Positions 12,300-23,808 are shown, numbered from the stretch's first letter. The stretch: DNA of 64,000 bases from Galdieria partita (GCA_025991245.1 BQMJ01000051.1:1-64000), one strand, 5' to 3'. Translations and numbers: made by a program. The notes: a model not told the origin generated them from the sequence alone.

Positions 12300-13280
12300 T
12301 ACTGCCAAAGTCTCAAAGTTTCACAAAAAGAAGTTTAAAGACGAGAAAAGTTTCAATGACACGTGAAATAGAATGAAAAGATAACGGTTCATTGATTGTC
12401 TCTTGAGTATATAAAATCCTAAAAACCAATAATTTCCCTACAATACTTGATCTTTTGAATAAATTTATCAATCAACAGAATAATTCAAGTAAATTCTTTT
12501 GGAGTACTAACTCATTGAACGAGTCATGTTCACCTTTCCTTTACCACATTCATTTCTTTGCATACATTCTTTACATATCGTGGATATCGATAAAGGGAAC
12601 CAAATGAAAAAATAGAACTTGTGTGATTGACAATACTCAATGAATTGTGCTGGCAGATTTGGATTCAAACTATTTCCCAAAACAGCTTTAGAATGTGGAA
12701 TATTCATCAAATTTGATATATCTTTGAAACAATCCTTTTTATTTCATCTCATTCACTCAATCCTTTACTAGACAACTTGTTTCGAATACAATGTTTTTCA
12801 AGATCTCTGCACTTTGTCAATTCAACATACACTAGTCTACCTTGTCATATTGTTCAAGGTTTGTTCTCGTAGCGAATATTTCTTCCTTTGCTTTAGTTTT
12901 CAAAATACTTTGGACATTTATCAAACGATCTACTTAATTTGCTATAATGTTTTCGCTAACCTCAGTAAAATAAATCTTTCCACAAGTATGTATATACAAC
13001 TTGTTCAGGTTAAAAGGTGCCGATAATCACTACTACAAATTATCCTCTTTTACACGATTCTCATCCAAAGAACCAAGAATGTGCAAAGCTATCGTAGTTG
13101 TTTCCAAACAATCTCCCTTTATCGATCGTAATCAACCTCTCCCTTCAAAATGTTTCTGCAGATAAATCACTTTTGAACTCTGTTGTTAACAACCACAAAG
13201 TTCAAACCTAGTGGCTTCAAAGTTACGACCAAAACAACCCAGGTTTAAATAGTATCCAAAAAAAGAAAAACTTTCTAGTC
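12300..13280. other. Intergenic DNA without recognisable features
   Basis: About 1 kb with several short open frames of fewer than 75 codons on both strands, none with a convincing start, composition or similarity to neighbours. It lies between the T-rich patch and decayed repeat copy 3. Confidence 0.5.
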
Positions 13281-14400
13281 TATTCTCAAGATGTTTCTCG
13301 TTGAAATTCAAAAAAGTTTTCATAGACATACTTTATCCGCTTTGAAGCGGGTTGCATAACACAACTATTAGCTCCTGTTCTCAACCAATAAGTTCTAACG
13401 AAAGAACGTTTCGAAGAGCTTAGAAACGAGGTGGTATGAAAGGGTGCCTTTAAAAGGTACAAACTATATCGTATCTTGTATACTTGTAGAGAAATTTCCA
13501 AAAGAACCTTGCACTCGAGAGTTCAAAAGACTGTTGATGCTCTATTCTTTCTATTGAGGCAATTGTATCGTTGGAATTCAGTTACAGACTTTCCACTGTT
13601 GTACCTGATAATTCAGAATTCGTGAAAGTAACGAGAAAAAAACTGGAGAGTTAATAGAATTGGATTTGACTTGTTGTTGACAAGGAGTTTTTCTTTGATC
13701 TCACAAGCCCAAACAGAACACGTTGAGTTTTAAGATGGTTAGCGTCCAAATTGTTTGAATTGTAAACACTTGGTTGACGTTTCGTGAATCGAACGTTTTC
13801 AACAATTCCATCTATACTTGTGGTTGGGTTAAGTAAGGACTCCAAAAGAGTGCTGATTACAGTTGTCAAGAAGGGAGTTTTTCCCATACCCTAGAATGCT
13901 ATCATAGAAGACTCTAGTGAGGAATGTGAATCAATCCTTATGTTGCTGAATAAAAATTCTACAATGTGTTTCAATTCTGTGAAACAAGGATCAAGAAATC
14001 CTAGACATATGGACGGTAACTAGTACTAGCAACTTTTACTGAGATTTTCTAGAAGGTGTACTTTGAAGCACACGGTGACTTTAGCAAAGTCAACGATAGT
14101 ATATAGTGTCACAAAATTCAGCAGTCAACAACCGACCATCCTGAAAGGATTCCAAGAATAGATAAGACCAAATGAGTTGTACAGTCGTTGCTTCCAAAGA
14201 TAAAATCTTGTTTGCTCTAACGAAACTTGTAGAATGCTACAAGAGAAGAAAGCAACAGCAACTCAATGAGATACTTTTAAAGTATACAAAGTACTTTAGC
14301 AAGACACAAAACAAGATTTCGAGTTACCAACTCGGCTTTTATTTCATTCTCATCATCTCACAGTTACTCTGAAAACATAAGATCTAAAACAATCTTAGTA
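13280..14400. repeat. Decayed long repeat, copy 3, with P-loop-like relic
   Basis: Keeps the same order of segments as copy 1: a TTTCCAAAAGAACCTTGCACTC block (13495), then a GGGAGTTTTTCCCATA block (13880), then the KQQ-type coding block (14172-14372). On the minus strand the 13651-13887 frame begins MGKTPFLTTVISTLLESL, which looks like the second half of a Walker A motif followed by a helix. This suggests the repeat once contained an NTPase gene on the minus strand. It is now a broken fossil with several interruptions. Confidence 0.5.
14172..14372 (+). other. Small ORF, KQQ family (copy b)
   Basis: 66 codons with an ATG. Core reads KRRKQQQLNEILLKYTKYF, lysine/glutamine rich and probably helical, followed by a hydrophobic tail. 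Compared with 27157-27303 many base differences fall at synonymous third positions (GCT/GCC, CTC/CTG, AAG/AAA, ACA/ACT), which suggests past or present protein-coding constraint on the + strand. Not similar to a family I know; could be an exon or a relic. Confidence 0.35.
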
Positions 14401-16421
14401 AAAACTTCACTGTCACGACAAAACTAAAATTCTGACAGTATCCAAAAATATTTCAAAACATAAAGCCAAATCCACTTGTTCAACCTTTGAAACTTGGGTT
14501 CTCAAAGGAAGAGACGTAAATGTTTCAATACTCATAATTCAAATTGTGGGCACCATACTAACAATAACTTTCAGTTGAGACTCATTTCTTGCAGCGAGTA
14601 ACGAAAGTTGCAAGCTCTGATAAATTGGTGTGTTCCATTGCCTCTTTCATAAAGTGAAGAAAAATTTTGAACTCAAAGATAACTTTGCACGATATCACTT
14701 TGAGTAGTTGAGGTATTTTCAGCCAGTCGTTCAAAGTTCACATATATTCGACAATGTTCGATTAGATAGGTGAAGTATCCTCAAGGATAGATGTCAAAAA
14801 TAGACAAAGTGTGACCCTTCAAAGAAAGCATTAGTTGACTGGATTCTTTCTCTCGTCTGTATTGGATAGCAATCTTTGATGTCTAGTACTGTGAAGATTC
14901 TTTTGTAGACAATTGAACTTCTTTTAATCTAGTGGAGGTCTACATAGTCTGGTTGGTGGAGAAAGGACAAGCAATGGAATAGTTTAAACTGGAAGAGTGG
15001 AAAACAAGCATTAAAGTCTCAGAGTATCTAAATTTTCCTTATCCGGAAGCACTGTTGATTTCAGAATATATCTCAAGTCAATGAAAGAAATTATTCAATC
15101 ATAAAATATGTTTCTCAAGAAGTCACCTCAAGTTCATGTATGTATTCTTTCTCTAAGCAACTCCATATCAATGTTCCATAGGAGACAAAGAAACACTAGA
15201 TTTCTTGTTTGAATTCTAAAACATAGTTGTAACACAAATTATACAAACTATACAACTCTATGTTGTAAAACTTGTTACTATTGAGACAAAATTGGAAGGT
15301 CCTGTTGGTTTGTGACACAATTTGATTGAAGATCATCAATTGATTCTCAAAGGATGATTAGTGAAACGTCTTTAAATATGTCCAGAGAGTTGGTTAGATA
15401 CGAAAAAGTAGCTTTTCTTGAAACGACTCAGAGCAACAATTAGTTTTGCTAGCAGTTGGAATCTAGATCTCAACTAAATTTGTAATACAGCAATAGGCTT
15501 CATGAAGACATATACTTCGTTTTGAACAGTCAATGATATTGCACAACTATCGTTCGTCTTTTTCACTTTCACAAGAGTCTCTAAATAGACAATAGTTGAC
15601 ACATGGACATTGTAAACTATTCAACGAACACATGACATAGCTGATAATCTGCTTGGATCACTGCAAAATATCTTCAAAGCGGGTTTTCAACCCTATTTCA
15701 CAGGACTATGTATAGCAGTTCTTAATAAAACTACTTTCAAACAACACCCAATCAAACTACGCTGACTTGTAACAGACTTTATTGGATCAATTACTAAAAC
15801 TCCGTGCAAGTTTGGAACCTTTTATCAAGGCACTATTCTCGAAATACACACAGCTAGTTTTCACTCGAAGACCAGAAACTACAAAGCAAGTTGTCTCTTT
15901 AGAAGTGTATTTCGCAGAGGTACTTAGTATTAGACAATCCACGGAGTCACTACAATTTGAGTGAAAAACAATGTTCACAGCGAAACTTGGACTGTCAAAA
16001 AGAATTCAAACTGAGGTATAACTAGTAAGGCTCCATCTGTACAACCTAAACAAAGTCCTCCTTGGAAACTGCCAACAACAAATTTCTAAGCAAGCTTTAT
16101 ATCCATCAAAGTGGTAATCACACCAAACGAACCAAGCAAACAAACTATCTACTCAAGATGACTAAGTTTCCAAATATGTTTTTCTCCCACTGTATCCATA
16201 CAAAGTTCTAGAAGTGAGCCAACAAGTTATCTGTATCCACTGTGAAATAAAGTCACTTTGTCGCAAAAGAAACAACAAAGTCATCTGCAAGCCGAACAAA
16301 AATATTAGATCTTATACATAAACTATGCAATACTTTTGTTCGTATAGAACAACAACTTTACCATTTTGAGATTCAATTTGTTGGTGGTGGTGTGTTGCGG
16401 CGGTTGTTGTGAGAGTACAGA
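14400..16421. other. A/C-rich intergenic DNA upstream of the NTPase cluster
   Basis: Two kilobases without an intact gene. A + strand frame at 15782-15964 contains PFIKALFSKYTQLVF, which may be a fourth, poorer member of the KQQ block. About 15975-16010 weakly matches the 8960-9020 / 11080-11130 repeat segment. Upstream of 16422 there is an A/T-rich stretch (16300-16330) that may include core promoter sequence, but no clear TATA element. Confidence 0.4.
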
Positions 16422-19055
16422 ATGGACGTCTTCTCTATGAAAAGTGTTGACCATCCCCTTGTCAATCGTGAGTCCGCACTGTTGCAAGTTATAGAAGCTT
16501 TTCGAGCCTCTCATCTTTGGGATAAGAAGGGTTTCTCTAGAGCACAACGGCCATACGTGTCGTTCGCTCCCCAAATGTATGGGAGCGGCAAAAGCACGTT
16601 TGGCCAAAACTTCCAAACGTTTGTTTCCATCAACAAAGAGTTTTTGTTGCACTATTTAGATAAAAAGGGTCTCCCTGGCATTGCAAAGGGGGAGAATGTA
16701 GGAGAACGAGCTCTACACGCTCTGTTAAACGAGACTTTATATGTTGTGTTGAGTCTTCTCGATGTGCCGAAAGGAACATGTTTTGAAGATACGCTTTTGG
16801 AGTGGATAAGCAAGGAGGCACTCGCGCCATTCCGAAAACGTGCGAAGTTACTTTCGCAAGTTCTTTCCTGTATCGGTAATCCAAAAGAATGGTTTGAGAA
16901 ACTCTTGCAAGTCACCAAGAAACGTTATTTATATTTGTTTATTGATGAAATTGGAGCTTTAGAAGACGACAAATTCAAAATGTTTCAGGAATTGATGGTT
17001 TCACAAGGGGCAAGTCGAGTGCACAACGTGTATCGTGCCTTCTTTAGAGTTTTATCAGTTGTTGTAAGTAAACCTTTTGTCATTTGTATTGTTGCGGGGA
17101 GATCGGATTGTATAATTAGTAGAGAAGAGGATGCAATGCCTTCCCGAATAATGTTAAATTTTCTTCGGTTGGATCCTTTTTCAGAAGCAACTGTCAAACA
17201 CTTTATACAAAATACCACTTATGACGATGAACGTATTCTAAAAGTATTGTTTCCGAGTCATCCTGAGGGACATGATTGGTTCTTCAAACAAGTGTATGAT
17301 TATACAGGTGGTGTTCCCTTTTATGTTGTTCATGTTTTAAATGAATTGGGAAACAAATGTGAACGTTGTAATAGTTTTTGTGATCTTTCAGAGGATGAAA
17401 TGAAAGAGAAAATGGAGAAAATTGCTCCGAGTACTTCTCTCGTAGTAACTCTTTCTCGTATGACACCCGAATCAATGATTGTTTTTTCTTCAATGCTTCT
17501 TGCGAGTATTTTAGAATTTCGTATTCCAAAGAGAGAGACTCTATTTGATGGAAGCCATTCTGAATATGTTTTGGATATTGCCAACCATTTTGGTTTTTAT
17601 TATGTGAGTTGCTCGAGAAATGAACAAGACGAAGCAAGCAGGATACTTGTTGAAGACAACTATGAAACATTTTTCAAGTTGGTTTTTCCAAAGATTGTAC
17701 TAAAGCATATTCAATCGCGATATTGGAATATTCCTCCTTTTCGTTTTATTTGTAGTTTATTTTCATCGATCAGTCGATTGGATTCACCTTCCAGTCGTGG
17801 TTTCAAATTTGAAATTATATTTACTCTTATTCTTTATGTTCGATGGTGTTTCTGTTCCAAACTAGGAGAATTGAGTATATTTCGACACAGTTTTATAGAA
17901 CATATATCAATACAATCTGCTCAAACCATTGGCAGCTTAAAAGTGGATCCCATTCCCAATTATGTTCCAGCATTTAGTTCGACAGTGAGTGGAATCCATA
18001 GTGCTAACGAAGCAACTTACCATGTCACTGCTTGGAAACCATTTTTTGAAAAGTATTTATCAAAAGATGGAATATTTGTTCCTATTCGACAAAATTCCAA
18101 TGGACCTGATGTTCTTATTCGAGTCACAGATATGAAAGGCAATTCTTTCCTTGTTGTTCAAGGTGAATCTTCTTCAGAGCAAGCACCTACGGAGACTGAA
18201 ACCACCAAGAAGAGAGTATATTTGATAGGTGCTGCATTGAAATGTTTTCAGTTGTCAAGTTCTGGTGTTGGACGTTCAATGATTAAGGCAGAAGTTGCCA
18301 AATTTTTACATCCAGTGGCGTCACAGCTTGAATTGGTGCAGAATGATTTAACAGCCATTCAGTTGATTGTAAGCAACAAGTATACTGAAGAAGTTTCCAG
18401 ACAATTTAGAGATAATCAGAATTGGATATTGAATAGTGGAGTTTATTATGAAGACAACACTAATAATATTGTTTACAGTTCTATCAACTCTGAAAGACAA
18501 CCACAGAATATACGAGAAGAGTGGTTGAGGATACCTCCTCATTGTCAAGTTGTTGTATGTTCAACTACATCTTTGCAAACCTTTTTAGGTCGCAAGGCTA
18601 GTGAAGAACTTGAAAGAGTGTTTGCAGACAATCCTGGATGGTTGGAACAACTGAAACCACTTTCTGATTTGTTGAGCAATTCGTTTGTAGATTTATTAAG
18701 GCGTATTCCATTTGAAGAATCCGAAAGGAATAGTCGAAGGATGGAAAGAAGAAGTACTCGTCCAAGTATGGATATGAATATGATGCAAGTGGAAGATACG
18801 AGAGGAGAATCAACTATTTCTGTTCCGAGCTCAGTGCAAGTTTCTTTTGACTGGATGAACTTTCTGAAAGTATATTGTCATTTAACTGAGGAAGAATCAA
18901 CTCAATGTTACGAATGTCTATGCAAGTTTTCGGAGCGAGACATGGGAGTCATAGACTCGAACATATTAGAGCAGATGGGTATTGATGATTCCTTGTTACG
19001 AGTCAAAGTTGTTGCTGGTATGAGAACTTATATAAAAGATAGGCAAAGTACCTGA
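16422..19055 (+). CDS. Large P-loop NTPase with degenerate nuclease-like domain and C-terminal SAM domain
   Basis: Single-exon gene for 877 residues. Seen: a P-loop at residues about 48-60 (FAPQMYGSGKSTF), a Walker B strand at about 168-178 (YLYLFIDEIGAL), and a further strand ending AGRSD near 224 that could be a sensor. Residues about 545-615 resemble a PD-(D/E)XK fold: GPDVLIRV, then VYLIGAALKCF, with lysine kept and alanine in the acidic position. Residues about 807-873 read as a SAM domain (ILEQMGIDDSLLRVKVV at its end). Shares the NTPase core with the genes at 20017, 27870 and 32879(-), but is longer and more distant. The start is the first ATG of the frame, close upstream of the conserved region. 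Known: NTPase-plus-nuclease architectures occur in Crinkler/RHS effectors and STAND-type defence proteins. Inferred: a nucleic-acid-directed or oligomerising conflict protein. Confidence 0.85.
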   Translation: MDVFSMKSVDHPLVNRESALLQVIEAFRASHLWDKKGFSRAQRPYVSFAPQMYGSGKSTFGQNFQTFVSINKEFLLHYLDKKGLPGIAKGENVGERALHALLNETLYVVLSLLDVPKGTCFEDTLLEWISKEALAPFRKRAKLLSQVLSCIGNPKEWFEKLLQVTKKRYLYLFIDEIGALEDDKFKMFQELMVSQGASRVHNVYRAFFRVLSVVVSKPFVICIVAGRSDCIISREEDAMPSRIMLNFLRLDPFSEATVKHFIQNTTYDDERILKVLFPSHPEGHDWFFKQVYDYTGGVPFYVVHVLNELGNKCERCNSFCDLSEDEMKEKMEKIAPSTSLVVTLSRMTPESMIVFSSMLLASILEFRIPKRETLFDGSHSEYVLDIANHFGFYYVSCSRNEQDEASRILVEDNYETFFKLVFPKIVLKHIQSRYWNIPPFRFICSLFSSISRLDSPSSRGFKFEIIFTLILYVRWCFCSKLGELSIFRHSFIEHISIQSAQTIGSLKVDPIPNYVPAFSSTVSGIHSANEATYHVTAWKPFFEKYLSKDGIFVPIRQNSNGPDVLIRVTDMKGNSFLVVQGESSSEQAPTETETTKKRVYLIGAALKCFQLSSSGVGRSMIKAEVAKFLHPVASQLELVQNDLTAIQLIVSNKYTEEVSRQFRDNQNWILNSGVYYEDNTNNIVYSSINSERQPQNIREEWLRIPPHCQVVVCSTTSLQTFLGRKASEELERVFADNPGWLEQLKPLSDLLSNSFVDLLRRIPFEESERNSRRMERRSTRPSMDMNMMQVEDTRGESTISVPSSVQVSFDWMNFLKVYCHLTEEESTQCYECLCKFSERDMGVIDSNILEQMGIDDSLLRVKVVAGMRTYIKDRQST

Positions 19056-20016
19056 GTTTTTTATATCCAAGTTTCGCTTACTTTTGATTTTCTCTATCAC
19101 GCTTTATGATCTTTATAGAGTTGAATGCATGTGGAGGATATGACAAAGCTGTCAGTTGTTCACTTCTTATATAATACTCAACATTTTGTAGTGTATCATA
19201 CAGGAGAATGACTTGTAAGACACAAGTTCATTTGTTTAAACATTTGCATGTCTTTCTCTGAAAGTATTTCACATATGGTACTCGCTATTTGAACTATGCA
19301 ATATCCTCTTTTTTGGACTGAAATGGTTCTCGTGACGATATCTCTCAAGCCCTTTGGTCTCTGTTCTGCTGCCCTTTATGGAAAAGAACAGTTACTCCGA
19401 TGAACCGAAATTGACAAAAACAGCATAAAACAAGTTTCTATTGTCTATAACTGTTGTAAAAAAAGTGACACAGAGATCAAGCTGCAGCAGAAGCTATTCC
19501 GATTGGGACCTTTATTCAAGGTTTCCTCGAGTGGGCTTGAATAACATCTCTTTATCTAGATAGTTCAAGATACTTGTACAAGATTATTTGTGAAAACTTA
19601 AAGCGCTATAAACGAGGTCTTTGAAAACTGGTATCTTCCAAGAGAGAGACACACACACAGGAGTCAAAGTAGTAAAGTACAACTGCAGAGAAAAGTACCG
19701 CTTTGCAAGGACCAAACACAAATGTCTCCAAATACTATGCTCTAAGGTGTCTTTTGATCTCGCATATCTACTATGAACACAAGAGTCGTTCTCGATAGAG
19801 ATATATCTCTTTCTTAAAGCCTAACAACTGTTGAATACAACAGCTGGAAAGGTATTTGGACGAACGAAGACACATCACAAGTTTCTACTCATATTTCAAA
19901 GACACTCTTCTTTGAATTCAACAACAGAAAGTACAACACCCGACGCACAAGTATGGAACTAAGTGTTTTTCGGAATATCCATTTTGACGCATATTATCGA
20001 TTTCGTTTTGGCGACG
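19056..20016. other. Intergenic, nothing recognised
   Basis: About 960 bp between two NTPase genes on the same strand. No coding frame with sensible composition. A/C-rich, like the region before 16.4 kb. The 54 bp before 20017 stay in frame with the next gene but are not matched by its paralogues, so I leave them as leader. Confidence 0.5.
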
Positions 20017-22116
20017 ATGATATTCGGTGATAAGTGGGTTCCTCGTGACACGTTCGAGCCTGTTGTTGTAGGTCGTGAAGAGGATGTGTACCTCGTTACA
20101 GAAGAACTTTACGAACTTCACAATAACCGAAAGCAACTTAAGGGTCAGTTAAGCAGTACCTATTACCGTTTGACTATCCCATTCGCGCCTCATATGTTTG
20201 GATCCGGCAAGACTACTTTTTGTATCAACTATTTGGAGTTGATACGGAGATTGAGTGAAACTTCCCTGTCGTCTTTTGCTTCGGACTCTTCCAAGAAAGC
20301 GTTTTTGGATAGGTTGAAAGATTCGGCTTTCTTGTACGTTGATTTGAGAGAACTTGGACGAACTGATCCTGAGGAAAGAAGTCTAAAATGGGCTATTTTT
20401 TACTTGCTGTACAATTCGGCCTGTCTACGATCGGGGTTTGAAGAACCGGACCCTGAAGAGTGTTTCGAAATCTTTAAACTTAGAACTGATATGTTAATTG
20501 AGAAAATCCGTGAAGTGTTAAACATGCGTACTGATCAGTTTCTTCTTGTGGTGTTTGATGAAGTTGGTGCTCTAGACGAAAGTTACGACGAATTTGATTT
20601 CGAAAGGACACAAGATGGTGAAGTTTTTCCATACAACGACTTCTTTGAGATTGTTCGTGAGTTGTGTAACGAAAACAATCTGTTCGTTATTGTTGTTGGG
20701 AAAAGCGAGGGTTTAAGAATTAAGAATTCTGTAGCTTTTGGACCAAGGGTGTTGCTACACTTTATTTCGTTATCACCTTTAAGATCTTCCAATCTCATTG
20801 AATTCCTTGAAAAGAGCCATCTCAAAGGACAGGTTCAATCTCGAGTTTGTGATATTCTATGTAGTCCTTCTTTTTCAGTAAATGAATTGGCAGAGGCACT
20901 ATTGGAATCTACCGGTGGAGTCCCTGGTCTGCTTACTCGTGCAGTGAATATGCTTTTGAATTATGTACAAACAAGAGGACAGTCTTTTGGGTCGAAAGAT
21001 GAATGTCTATCGTGTATGAAGGAGGATGGTTTTAGAAGAAATTGCTCTGAGCCGTTTGTACAACACATGTCAACTTCAGATGAGGATAAAAAGAGTGAAT
21101 TTGGCATATTATTGATGATGGCTCTGTATCATACACCTTTCAAAGTAGATGATGCACTAAACTCGGAATGTTATTTGTTTGACGCTGTTAATGAAATGGG
21201 ACTCTATCGATATCCTATTGACCATGATACTTTTCAAGTGCTGATTCCAAAATTGTTTATTAGAAATCTTAACAAGGCTTCATCTTTCTCTATATTAGAG
21301 AAGATATTTCTTGGATCACTCAAATTAGAGCCAGTTGATTGCTTCTTCTCTTCAAGATGTCGAGTATTTGAAGGAATTGTTGCTATCCGACTTATTTTGA
21401 TGCTTTCGTCCAAAGTACGAAATGCATTTAGGGAGTTGTTATTTCAGTTATCTGCCATATTTAAAGAAATGAAACTTCCTATCAGTGAACCTTCACCTCT
21501 TGACTACATGAGATCTGTTGGTGTTTCTGAATCAAGGAGTGAATCAAATAAGAAACAGAAAATTTATGGAAGTAATGAATGGAACAAGATTATTCACGAA
21601 GCACTTTATTTTGACAAAGTCTATATTTCAGTAGACACCAATTCTCATAGTCCTGATATTATGTTCAAGTTACAATCTCTCGTTGAATCCAAAGTTCTTA
21701 TTGTGGGAGTTGCGTGTAAAGGTCGTTGGAAATCGGAACGATTTGGCTGGTCAGATATTGTTGAAGAAGCTAAAAAGTTTCTTGTTCCTATTCATGACCA
21801 AGTTTTATCCAACGCACCTGATAAGAATCATTGTATGCTTATTGTAGTTAGTACAAAATTGGCATTCAATGTCTCACGTGAGTTGGGTGATCAAAGTCGT
21901 TGCTACAGTAGTGGAATGTCTATTGAAAGTGAATCTTTTACGATTCCTTCCAATTGTGAACTTGTTATTCTTTGTGAAAGAGATGTAGAAATGCTCATTG
22001 ACAAAGAAGTATTGAATGGACTTGAAAAGGCATTCTCTTCTGATCGTCCCCTTTTTGGGGATTTTGGACCCGACTTACTTCGAAGAGTTCGTCACAGTTT
22101 CTTAAGTTGGCAATAA
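20017..22116 (+). CDS. P-loop NTPase with degenerate nuclease-like C-terminal domain
   Basis: I start at 20017 (MIFGDKWVPRDTFEP) because the paralogue on the minus strand begins at the equivalent point (MSLGEKWGVLRDTFEP). An in-frame ATG 18 codons upstream exists but adds unmatched sequence. Protein 699 residues. P-loop FAPHMFGSGKTTF at about 56-68, Walker B FLLVVFDEVGALD at about 174-186, and a strand plus VVGKSEG near 222-230. A winged-helix-like middle follows (ELAEALLESTGGVPGLL). A C-terminal domain has HSPDIMFKL near 543 and VGVACKGRW near 563-571: the PD and lysine of a PD-(D/E)XK fold are present but the acidic residue is alanine. No introns. Family function unknown; probably soluble. 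Confidence 0.85.
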   Translation: MIFGDKWVPRDTFEPVVVGREEDVYLVTEELYELHNNRKQLKGQLSSTYYRLTIPFAPHMFGSGKTTFCINYLELIRRLSETSLSSFASDSSKKAFLDRLKDSAFLYVDLRELGRTDPEERSLKWAIFYLLYNSACLRSGFEEPDPEECFEIFKLRTDMLIEKIREVLNMRTDQFLLVVFDEVGALDESYDEFDFERTQDGEVFPYNDFFEIVRELCNENNLFVIVVGKSEGLRIKNSVAFGPRVLLHFISLSPLRSSNLIEFLEKSHLKGQVQSRVCDILCSPSFSVNELAEALLESTGGVPGLLTRAVNMLLNYVQTRGQSFGSKDECLSCMKEDGFRRNCSEPFVQHMSTSDEDKKSEFGILLMMALYHTPFKVDDALNSECYLFDAVNEMGLYRYPIDHDTFQVLIPKLFIRNLNKASSFSILEKIFLGSLKLEPVDCFFSSRCRVFEGIVAIRLILMLSSKVRNAFRELLFQLSAIFKEMKLPISEPSPLDYMRSVGVSESRSESNKKQKIYGSNEWNKIIHEALYFDKVYISVDTNSHSPDIMFKLQSLVESKVLIVGVACKGRWKSERFGWSDIVEEAKKFLVPIHDQVLSNAPDKNHCMLIVVSTKLAFNVSRELGDQSRCYSSGMSIESESFTIPSNCELVILCERDVEMLIDKEVLNGLEKAFSSDRPLFGDFGPDLLRRVRHSFLSWQ

Positions 22117-23808
22117 AGTTTGAATTCGTATATTCAATTGTTCATTCGGTAATTCGCTCTGCAACATTTGAATTAAATATTTTTGCAAACTTCTTTTTAA
22201 ATGTACTAGTGGTATTCTAAAGTATATGATGATTGTCATAGAACAGTGTCGAAAGTCATCTAATCACCTAAATCACTCGTCATTCTTTTTCACAGATTCT
22301 TTTAATCACAGAGTGTATATATAAAAGAGTATTAACTGTTTACTTTTCTTATCACGAGAACATAGTTTAGAATATTGTTATCTTTATGCTACTAGCAAAT
22401 ACAATGTCAGAGACCATATTGAATTTGATCATTCATATCTTTGCAATTGACAACGCTGTTTGAAGTCCAACGGGTGCAACCATCAAAGGGGACTAGTTGG
22501 ACATTCTGGAGCTGCCAACTTATAGTTTCGTTTTATTTGACTCAAAAATCCAAGAAGAAAATGTGGAAGGTAAGATATAATTTATTCGAAGAAGGAATGG
22601 AAAATATTCTATAGGCTATGCATGTAATTGGATTGAATGAATGCTCCAAGAGAATATCGATCGTATTTTTCAAGAAGAAAGATACACACGCCTTCCTAGA
22701 GAAGATTATGCAAAGTTGTAACGGAATCATAGAAGATCGATTGATCACGAATCCACACAAAGTGAATATTTATTAAAAAATGAATCATTGGATGTTTAAA
22801 CACTAAATTAATGAGTCATTATAAGCTACCCAAGATTAACTCGTAGTCATAACAACATTTGACATTTTACCTTTGAATACAGTCTCAAATTGTTATACAA
22901 ACAGTTTCTTGGAAATATGTTGGGACCTTTTCTTTTAAAGACAAAATGGCATTTCGTACAACTCAATCTTGGTTGTTTAAATAAATTCTTGACCTACTTT
23001 TATTTCAAAACTCTTGTATGTATTGTCTTGAGATGATATCGTACATCTAATTTCTTGACAGGGCATGACTATTATTAGAGAAGAAACAGTTTCTTCTCAA
23101 TGACTTGCAAGTTGTTCTTTAGTTCAAATGGATGTCTTGGAGAGCAGTACTTTTATTTGTTGTCACTTTAGAAAGCAAAACAAATTAAGCCTGAAGGAAA
23201 AAGACTTTAAATGAAAATCCCTTATGTTAAATAGTCAAAACTTGTCATATATATTGTAAGCCATCATTTTAGCAAAGCAATCATCTGAAAATAACCGGAC
23301 AAATACTATGTAAACGACTCTTGTTGAAACAATAAATTATACGAGAGTATCAGATAAACCAATTTTGGATAATTTGAAAGCATATTTTTCATAAGAAAGA
23401 TTCAAAGACTGTGTTAGAAATATTTGTCAACCATATGCAAGGGAGCCGTTTCTATCTTAGCACGCGACACACTTTGGCAATTGTCGTAAACAATGAACAA
23501 ATGTCAAAGATACTCCTAGAATCCTCACTCACATAGTTATTGTAAAGACATAAAAATTGAATAAATAACAACGTGCTTTTTCAAACTTTACAACATTCTA
23601 ATCACGATAACTAAGAGAAGGCAGTTCAATATTTCTCCTTGAAAGAACAAGTCAAACTCCATCGATAGTAGGAAATACAATTACTCAAATTGTAGTCTAC
23701 ACTTGTTCATTGCAAGACAAATTTTCCACTCAAACATACTTCATTTAAACTTTGTGAAACTTGTAGGTTTTTCTTTGTTTGCACAACAACCATTCAATTG
23801 GCTAAGAC
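22117..23808. other. Intergenic, nothing recognised
   Basis: About 1.7 kb of AT-rich DNA between the second and third NTPase genes. Short frames on the minus strand (for example 22542-22760) lack protein-like composition. No repeat boundary or RNA gene is evident. Confidence 0.5.

Noticed and set aside
17284-17670. 128-codon minus-strand frame inside the first NTPase gene
   Set aside because: Antisense shadow of a clearly conserved coding region.
19963-20016. Upstream in-frame ATG for the second NTPase
   Set aside because: The 18 added residues have no match in the paralogues, while the ATG at 20017 aligns with the start of the minus-strand copy.
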